A stretch of 64,000 nucleotides of DNA, from positions 620,001-684,000 of the forward strand of contig OY760650.2 in the NCBI GenBank assembly GCA_963663845.2. Direction: 5' to 3'. Made by a program: the position numbers and the translations under genes. This document shows, piece after piece, positions 60,794 through 64,000 of this stretch. Positions within the stretch are counted from its first letter, which is position 1; every line of letters starts with the position of its first letter. Origin of the DNA: Versatilivorator sp963663845. GTDB lineage: Bacteria; Acidobacteriota; Terriglobia; Versatilivoradales; Versatilivoraceae. The notes under the pieces are model-generated. The model had not been told where the DNA came from. It searched no databases and saw only the letters and a program-made list of their open reading frames with translations.

Positions 60794-61721
60794 CCCAAGC
60801 CCCGCGTCCTCCAACGTCCGCAGCGCCCTCGGCAAGAGGCGTTCCAGGTGCTGCCGGGTATGGACGTCGGGCTGGTAGGCGGCTTGCCGGCAGTGGGTCT
60901 CCTCCAGCCACCCCCTGGCCTGGAGCAGGCGTTTTTCGCAGTAGTGGTAGAGTTCCAGGTGCTGCAGCGACAGGAACAGCAGGGGGACGATTCTCTCGAA
61001 GAAGTGAAACGCCCGGTCGGTGTCCCCCCCCCTTGGCCAGCCAGAAGATCCGGTTCAGAAGATCGGCCAGGCCCAACCCCGGCATCAGGCCGCAGATGCC
61101 CGCTGGGATCAACTCCATCATGTAGAGACCGCCCCATCCGGTGAGGATGCCCACCTCGCCTCCGGTGGCCTCGACCATTGCGGCCACCTTGGGGGCGCTG
61201 AGCGGCTCCTCCAGCTTCAGGTAGGCCAGGTTGGGGCACTCCGCCCGCAGCCGGGTCAGGAAGGCGGCGCTCAGGGTGGGACCTCCCGGATTGAAGTCCT
61301 GAAGCAGGCAGGGGGCCGTGAAGCTGTCGAGGAACGTCGCCAGAAATCTCAACAGGTCCTCGTCCGGGACCGGAAACTGCCGGGGGATGGCAATGGACAC
61401 CAGGTCCGCTCCCGCCTCCAGGTTGGAGCCGGCCAGCGCGGCGGCCACCTTGGAAGAACCGTGGTTGCATTGGGCGACGACCTTCAGGCGACCCGCCGCC
61501 TGCTCGACCGCCACTGCCACCACCCGGGTCCGCTCTGCCTCGGAAAGCTTGTAGAACTCGCTTCCGTAAGCGGGCAGGCAGACGGCATCCACCTCGCAGG
61601 CGACCGCGAAGTCAACCAGCCGTCGCAAGGCGCCTTCATCCACCGACTCGCCCGCATCGAAGGGAACCGGAATGATGGGGACGACACCGCCGATGGCTTT
61701 CCCGTTGTCCTTCAATGGCAT
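60779..61721 (-). pseudogene. Dihydrodipicolinate-synthase-family (DapA-like) gene with a frameshift at a 9-G run
   Basis: TIM-barrel aldolase family, with VVPIIPVPFDAGESVDEGALRRLVDFA near the start, the Schiff-base Lys in NLAYLKLEEPLS and GILTGWGGLYMMELIPAG. The frame breaks at a run of nine G (minus strand) near 61023-61031; one G fewer restores LAKGGDTDRAFHFFERIVPLL and continues to KSGE then TGA at 60779, giving about 313 residues, normal for the family. Homopolymer error or real mutation cannot be told apart. In the unrestored frame it runs to 60708 through heptad repeats. The start may be the ATG at 61721 or the TTG at 61715, which has GGAGGA at better spacing. Confidence 0.75.
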
Positions 61722-61744
61722 TCCTCCGTGTTCACGTCCACCGG

Positions 61745-62476
61745 TCAGGAACAGTTCCGGATCCAGTTCCTGGCCTCTTCATGCTCGCGAAAGGCCTGCT
61801 CTTCCTGGCGAAACTGCCGGGAGTGGGGGTTCCTGACATCGAAAAAGGAGCGGGCCAGAAGCTTGGCGTGCAGCATCTCGTGGAAGAGAACATAGCGCAC
61901 CACCACTTCCGGAACCCTGGGATGGTCCAGCCACCGGCTGAGCGTGATGCTCCGGTGGGAGGGATCGAAGTGACCCAGGATTCTGCGGCTCTTCTTCAGG
62001 CTCCATCCCAGGCGGACAGGAGGCAGGCGCCCCTTGAAATACTGCCGGTTGAGATCGTCGAACAGGGCCGTCAGATGGTAACGGCTGCCCTCCGGGCCCG
62101 CCAGCAGCTTGCGCCCGCGCTTTCGCCGGGACTCCTGAGCCGTGCGCCTCATCCCGGGCGAGTCGCTGTACTCCCGGTAGGCTGCCCGAGCCGTCCGCGG
62201 CACCTCGCGCCGGTACAGCTTGGCCAGCAAGATGGAGGCCAACGCCTCCACGACCGGCGCAGGGGCCCGCCTGAAGAGATCGCTGATCCGAACCAGGAGC
62301 CGGCCCCGGCGAAGTCGAACGGTGTGGTTGATCCCCACGAAGCGGTAAAACTCGACCCCAATCGGCGGGCAGGGCTGTTTTCGTTCGAGCCTGTGGTAGG
62401 CCTCGGCAAAGATTCGGCCGATCTGCGAGAGAGTCAGACCGCCGCGGCCGATCTTGTGCTCAGGCTGGGTGTTCAT
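61745..62476 (-). CDS. SprT-like zinc metalloprotein
   Basis: About 243 residues. The HExxH zinc motif is in YVLFHEMLHAKLLA, with a possible third ligand in the later His of NPHSRQFRQEEQ or REHEEARNW. The segment LFDDLNRQYFKGRLPPVRLGWS and SHRSITLSRWLDHPRVPEVVVRYV is typical of SprT-family proteins. The N-terminal 120 residues, basic and Arg-rich, have no assignment. The ATG at 62476 begins six bases after the stop of the upstream gene, so the two are co-transcribed. Its substrate is unknown. Confidence 0.8.
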   Translation of the reverse strand: MNTQPEHKIGRGGLTLSQIGRIFAEAYHRLERKQPCPPIGVEFYRFVGINHTVRLRRGRLLVRISDLFRRAPAPVVEALASILLAKLYRREVPRTARAAYREYSDSPGMRRTAQESRRKRGRKLLAGPEGSRYHLTALFDDLNRQYFKGRLPPVRLGWSLKKSRRILGHFDPSHRSITLSRWLDHPRVPEVVVRYVLFHEMLHAKLLARSFFDVRNPHSRQFRQEEQAFREHEEARNWIRNCS

Positions 62477-62482
62477 CACGCC

Positions 62483-63175
62483 TCAGGGCCTGGCCCGGCG
62501 CTTTGCCGGACCCTCCTCGTCCATGGCTCCGCCTGCCAGCTCGATGGTCTCCTCCAACGCCTCCTCCAGGTCCGACAGAACCTCGGCGACCTCCTCCGCC
62601 AATCGACTATCGGCTCCCTCCACTCGATCCAGCCTGGGGGCGAGCCAGCGGTCGAACCCGGTCAGGGAATTCCGCAGCTTCTTCAGCGCCTTGCGGAACT
62701 TCCTGGTGTTCATGCGCATGGGCCGTCCCGTTTCCAGATCCCAAACGCTGAGAGGCCGATCCAGGGGATAACTGTCCAGATTGGTCTCGATGTCCTCCAG
62801 GCACATCGCCACTTCCTTCATCCACCCCCTGAAGGAAAGGGTTCGGGCCGGCTCAGCCGATTCTTTCCCCTGGCGCCGGGATTGGGCTCGGGAATCGCCA
62901 TCCCCGGCCTCGAAAGCCTCCCAACCGGCCATGGCGCCCTCCATGCGGCGCTTGAAAATGTCGTTCAGAACCGACATCCGCTGGTGGGGCTTCTGAGAGT
63001 CGCGAACCTTTTCGATCTCCTCGGGGGTCAGGTAGTCGACGGCGCGGGCATGGAGGAGCCCGCCGGCCACCGGCAGCAGCAAGGCCCAGGCCGCCACCGC
63101 GGCTGCCCAGTCGGGCCAACGGTTCCAACGTCGCCGGAAAAGACCGGCAGGCACGCGTTGGAATTTTCTTCTCAT
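62483..63175 (-). CDS. Unrecognised single-pass membrane protein
   Basis: About 230 residues. A basic N-terminus (MRRKFQRVPAGLFRRRWNRW) is followed by one hydrophobic helix (AAAVAAWALLLPVAGGLL), so it is a bitopic or signal-anchored protein with the rest probably in the periplasm. The remainder is helical, acidic and coiled-coil-like, including DYLTPEEIEKVRDSQKPHQRM near the membrane and LSDLEEALEETIELAGGAM at the end. No family is recognised. The ATG at 63175 fits; the longer frame to 63262 reads repeat sequence. It is probably co-transcribed with the SprT-like gene. Confidence 0.75.
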   Translation of the reverse strand: MRRKFQRVPAGLFRRRWNRWPDWAAAVAAWALLLPVAGGLLHARAVDYLTPEEIEKVRDSQKPHQRMSVLNDIFKRRMEGAMAGWEAFEAGDGDSRAQSRRQGKESAEPARTLSFRGWMKEVAMCLEDIETNLDSYPLDRPLSVWDLETGRPMRMNTRKFRKALKKLRNSLTGFDRWLAPRLDRVEGADSRLAEEVAEVLSDLEEALEETIELAGGAMDEEGPAKRRARP

Positions 63176-63598
63176 CCTTACCTGAAACAAACGTGGGCGC
63201 CTAGTGGCTGGAAACCGTTTCAAAGTCGAGCATGGGCAAATTTTTGATTCACATCGATGCACAGGATGGACAGGATATACAGGATTTTTTCTGGAGACGG
63301 CGAGCTTGTAGTCCTAAACATCCGCAAATCCGTAAGCGATCATCGCCAGAGTCAGCCTCTTGTGCAGCAGCGTCGCGTCCTGGTAGTCCTGTGCATCCAT
63401 GTTCAAAAATCAGGCCGTGATGATTCGTTGTTTCACTCTCGAATGATCCGTCCGGCGGGGCGGGGAAGATCGGGAGTCAAGTCGATTTTTGAGCCAGTCG
63501 ACGCCCTGTGCGCCAAACTCTTATCCTGTTAATCCTGTAAATCCTGTGCATCGATGTTCAAAAATCTTGATCCCGACAGGCCATGAACTTCTCTTGTT
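63176..63598. repeat. Intergenic repeat block: CAGGAT arrays and GTTTCACTC element
   Basis: 63254-63290 carries GCACAGGATGGACAGGATATACAGGAT; related reverse copies (TCCTGTxxATCCTGTGCATC) are at 63378-63413 and 63523-63565, each followed by ATGTTCAAAAATC. A GTTTCACTC element sits at 63430-63466. No gene is seen here. Confidence 0.75.
63430..63466 (+). repeat. GTTTCACTC dispersed element
   Basis: GTTTCACTCTCGAATGATCC followed by GTCCGGCGGGGCGGGG. Confidence 0.65.
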
Positions 63599-63636
63599 TC
63601 ACTCCCGTATGATCCGCACGCCAGGGCGGGGGCGGC
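63596..63636 (+). repeat. GTTTCACTC dispersed element overlapping a gene end
   Basis: GTTTCACTCCCGTATGATCC followed by GCACGCCAGGGCGGGGG. On the minus strand its GAGTGA provides the TGA stop of the partial gene ending at 63599. Confidence 0.65.
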
Positions 63637-64000
63637 ACTGGTCTGTCCCCGTCTGCCCGGACCCGGCGGACCCGCCATTGGAACGGCCGGTGTGGACGGG
63701 TCCGAACAGGGCCGCGATCATGCGTTGCTTGACTGTTTCGGCGCAGGCGATGGTGCGGTCGATCACCTGTTGCCGGTCAAAGGGGTAGAGGTCCCTCAGG
63801 TCGGTCAGTTGGCGCAACTGCTTTCGCAGGGATATTTCCAGGTGCTTGAAACCGCCGGGCTTGCGCTGAGGGTCCCGCTTCGAGTCCTTCAGAACCCGCT
63901 CGGCCCGGCCGACGGCGCCGGCGTACCGCTCCAGGATGCGATCGGCTTCGGAAAAGTGGCCCCTCCGCACCCTGCGGCTGACGATTTCCAGGTCTATGGC
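63599..64000 (-). CDS. C-terminal part of an unrecognised protein (5' end beyond the window)
   Basis: The open frame runs from the window edge (first visible residues AIDLEIVSRRVRRGHF) to a TGA at 63599-63601, 133 residues. It is helical, with many Arg and Leu, and contains FKHLEISLRKQLRQLTDLRDL and DRQQVIDRTIACAETVKQRM. No family is recognised. The last residues (roughly VHTGRSNGGSAGSG onward) are low-complexity, and the final RIIRE is encoded by the GTTTCACTC element, which suggests the repeat inserted at or extended the 3' end. Confidence 0.6.
   Translation of the reverse strand, partial: AIDLEIVSRRVRRGHFSEADRILERYAGAVGRAERVLKDSKRDPQRKPGGFKHLEISLRKQLRQLTDLRDLYPFDRQQVIDRTIACAETVKQRMIAALFGPVHTGRSNGGSAGSGQTGTDQCRPRPGVRIIRE

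Overview
This is a GC-rich chromosomal segment (low sixties percent GC by eye) of a bacterium that I place, by inference, in the Acidobacteriota. The basis is the minus-strand housekeeping block ispE, tRNA-Gln, prs, rplY, pth, rpsF, rpsR, rplI, dnaB, alr, together with two-membrane envelope genes (TolC-like factor, RND pumps, outer-membrane barrel), Tat-signal hydrolases, a sulfatase, SMP-30 and NHL proteins. No 16S rRNA is present, so the phylum is not proven.

Layout. 1-7.2 kb, minus strand: a cut-off PrpE-like acyl-CoA synthetase, feoAB, a DinB-fold protein, a ferritin-like protein with a promoter carrying a Fur-type operator, a nitrilase and an SMP-30 lactonase. 7.6-18.8 kb, minus strand: alr, dnaB, rplI, rpsR, rpsF, pth, rplY, prs, tRNA-Gln, ispE, a large exported TPR protein and purH. 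19.1-22.9 kb, plus strand: selA, a type I sulfatase and a frameshifted gene. 22.9-34.7 kb is accessory: a 560-bp tandem repeat, an AAA/DUF4143 ATPase, a catabolic cluster (class III aminotransferase, degenerate SDR, creatininase, phosphotriesterase-like hydrolase), a FitAB/VapBC pair, a spondin_N-domain exported protein and a GIY-YIG-like protein.

35.2-55.2 kb is the most interesting part. It holds a Rieske oxygenase of the cholesterol-desaturase/KshA type, a membrane-fusion protein, a GOLPH3/GPP34-cytochrome P450 fusion, ispH followed by two overlapping eukaryote-like squalene synthase paralogues, an outer-membrane barrel/LolA-like/MMPL-RND operon, a YjbQ-domain fusion, an AcrB-type RND permease, a sterol C-24 methyltransferase-like enzyme and a NodT/TolC-type outer-membrane factor. 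I read it as a candidate system that makes, oxidises, methylates and exports a triterpenoid or sterol-like lipid. No squalene or oxidosqualene cyclase lies in the window. A perfect 27-bp sequence sits upstream of both the RND pump and the methyltransferase, in the same orientation relative to each gene, and suggests shared control. 55.6-64 kb holds ybdK, tRNA-Ala, an NHL lipoprotein, two aldolase-type genes (one frameshifted), a SprT-like metalloprotein and two unrecognised genes.

The window is rich in small mobile-looking repeats: two inverted copies of a 248-bp MITE with TA flanks, five pairs of opposed heptad arrays, a dispersed element with a GTTTCACTC core, and CAGGAT-type arrays. Several of these repeat edges coincide with the stop codon of a neighbouring gene.
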